NCBI GenBank assembly: GCA_937875245.1
Contig: CALNCH010000272.1
Coordinates: 1 to 6,408 of the forward strand
From: an uncultured Spirochaetaceae bacterium
GTDB lineage: Bacteria > Spirochaetota > Spirochaetia > Treponematales > Treponemataceae
DNA length: 6,408 nucleotides
Reading direction: 5' to 3'
Shown piece by piece: positions 5,809-6,408 of this stretch (its first letter is position 1; each line of letters starts with the position of its first letter). The notes beneath the pieces were generated by a model that ran no database searches, was not told the DNA's origin, and was given only the letters and a program-made list of their open reading frames with translations. A program made the translations under genes and the position numbers.

Positions 5809-6408
5809 GTGAAATCAGGTTTTTACAAGAATTTAGTGGTAATTGCATTACCAATTATTTTACAAAATTTAATGCAGTCTTTTGTAAATATGTTGGATAC
5901 CATTATGGTAGGCCAATTAGGTTCTATTGAAATTGCAGGTGTGGGATTAGGAAATCAAATATTCTTTATTCTTAATATGATATTATTTGGTATTGGTTCA
6001 GGTGGTTCAATTTTTATAGCCCAGTTTTGGGGCAAAAAAGATATAGGTGGAATACGAAGAACACTAGGAATAACATTATCCATGACCTTGGTTATTTCTG
6101 TGTTGTTTACTATTGTTGCCTTCTTTTTCCCTAAAAACTTGTTAGGGTTATATTCTACTGACGTTGCAGTAATTGAACTGGGTGCAACTTACTTGCGAAT
6201 AGTATCACTGAGTTATGTTGTAACCGCATTAAGCTTTTCTTTTTCTTTAGCCCTACGAAGTACAGAAAATGTAAAACTTCCCTTATATGCTACCATTGTA
6301 TCTCTCATTCTTAATGCTATATTAAATTATGTATTTATTTTTGTATTACACTTGGGGGTTGCCGGAGCCGCTATTGCAACGATAATTTCTCGTGTTGCAG
6401 AATTTTGT
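5809..6408 (+). CDS. MATE family multidrug/cation antiporter, N-terminal part (3' end outside window)
   Basis: MATE proteins are 12-helix inner-membrane exporters that expel drugs or metabolites in exchange for Na+ or H+. The window holds the first 200 residues of an expected ~450, open to the last base. The N-terminal signature is clear: ALPIILQNLMQSFVNMLDTIMVGQLGSIEIAGVGLGNQIFFI (13-54), GIGSGGSIFIAQFWGKKD (61-78) and LNYVFIFVLHLGVAGAAIATIISR (172-195). Five hydrophobic helices are visible at about 8-32, 46-72, 86-107, 126-148 and 157-180, with a sixth starting near 183. The start is GTG 5809, because no ATG in this frame precedes it and GAGG (5800-5803) stands 5 nt before. Two nearby ATGs (5798, 5807) are in another frame. 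A strong terminator separates it from the UPF0210 gene, so it likely has its own promoter, which I could not pin down. Substrate cannot be told from the sequence. Confidence 0.93.
   Translation, partial: MKSGFYKNLVVIALPIILQNLMQSFVNMLDTIMVGQLGSIEIAGVGLGNQIFFILNMILFGIGSGGSIFIAQFWGKKDIGGIRRTLGITLSMTLVISVLFTIVAFFFPKNLLGLYSTDVAVIELGATYLRIVSLSYVVTALSFSFSLALRSTENVKLPLYATIVSLILNAILNYVFIFVLHLGVAGAAIATIISRVAEFC

Overview
This AT-rich window (roughly 37-38% G+C by eye) comes from a bacterium. A spirochaete, perhaps Treponema-like, is my best guess. The main reason is a class III nucleotide cyclase fused behind a 7TM-DISM receptor, an architecture common in spirochaetes; the low G+C fits. This is inference, not proof. 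The standard genetic code applies: TGG encodes Trp and TGA ends clpA.

Layout. (1) Positions 2-1408, +: the C-terminal part of ClpA, the unfoldase of the ClpAP protease; the gene begins before the window. (2) 1401-2120, +: aat, leucyl/phenylalanyl-tRNA-protein transferase, overlapping clpA by 8 nt. (3) 2139-2408, +: a single ACT-domain protein of the UPF0237 type. (4) 2405-4273, -: a membrane 7TM-DISM/adenylate-guanylate cyclase, meeting the ACT gene tail to tail with a 4-nt overlap. (5) 4335-5735, +: a UPF0210/DUF711 ("PFL family") protein, the usual partner of the UPF0237 ACT protein, followed by a strong intrinsic terminator (5752-5792). (6) 5809 to the window end, +: the N-terminal 200 residues of a MATE efflux transporter with a GTG start.

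Functionally, clpA and aat form an N-degron module: Aat adds Leu/Phe to protein N termini, and ClpAP (with ClpS) degrades the tagged proteins. The ACT and UPF0210 proteins are a recurrent pair of unknown function, here separated by an oppositely oriented cyclase gene. The cyclase should convert an external or periplasmic signal into cAMP or cGMP.

The most striking feature lies in the UPF0210 gene. After codon 54 there is an extra 39-nt (13-codon) segment containing an in-frame TGA. It is bounded by a perfect 8-bp direct repeat, GATATGCA. Removing exactly 39 nt gives an uninterrupted 453-codon gene that matches the family without a gap. The segment is more GC-rich than its surroundings, carries a 7-bp inverted repeat, and has identical TAT-GCA codons at both edges. 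It may be a recent disrupting insertion, a reversible repeat-mediated on/off switch, or a translational bypass element like the coding gap of phage T4 gene 60. The DNA alone cannot decide among these.
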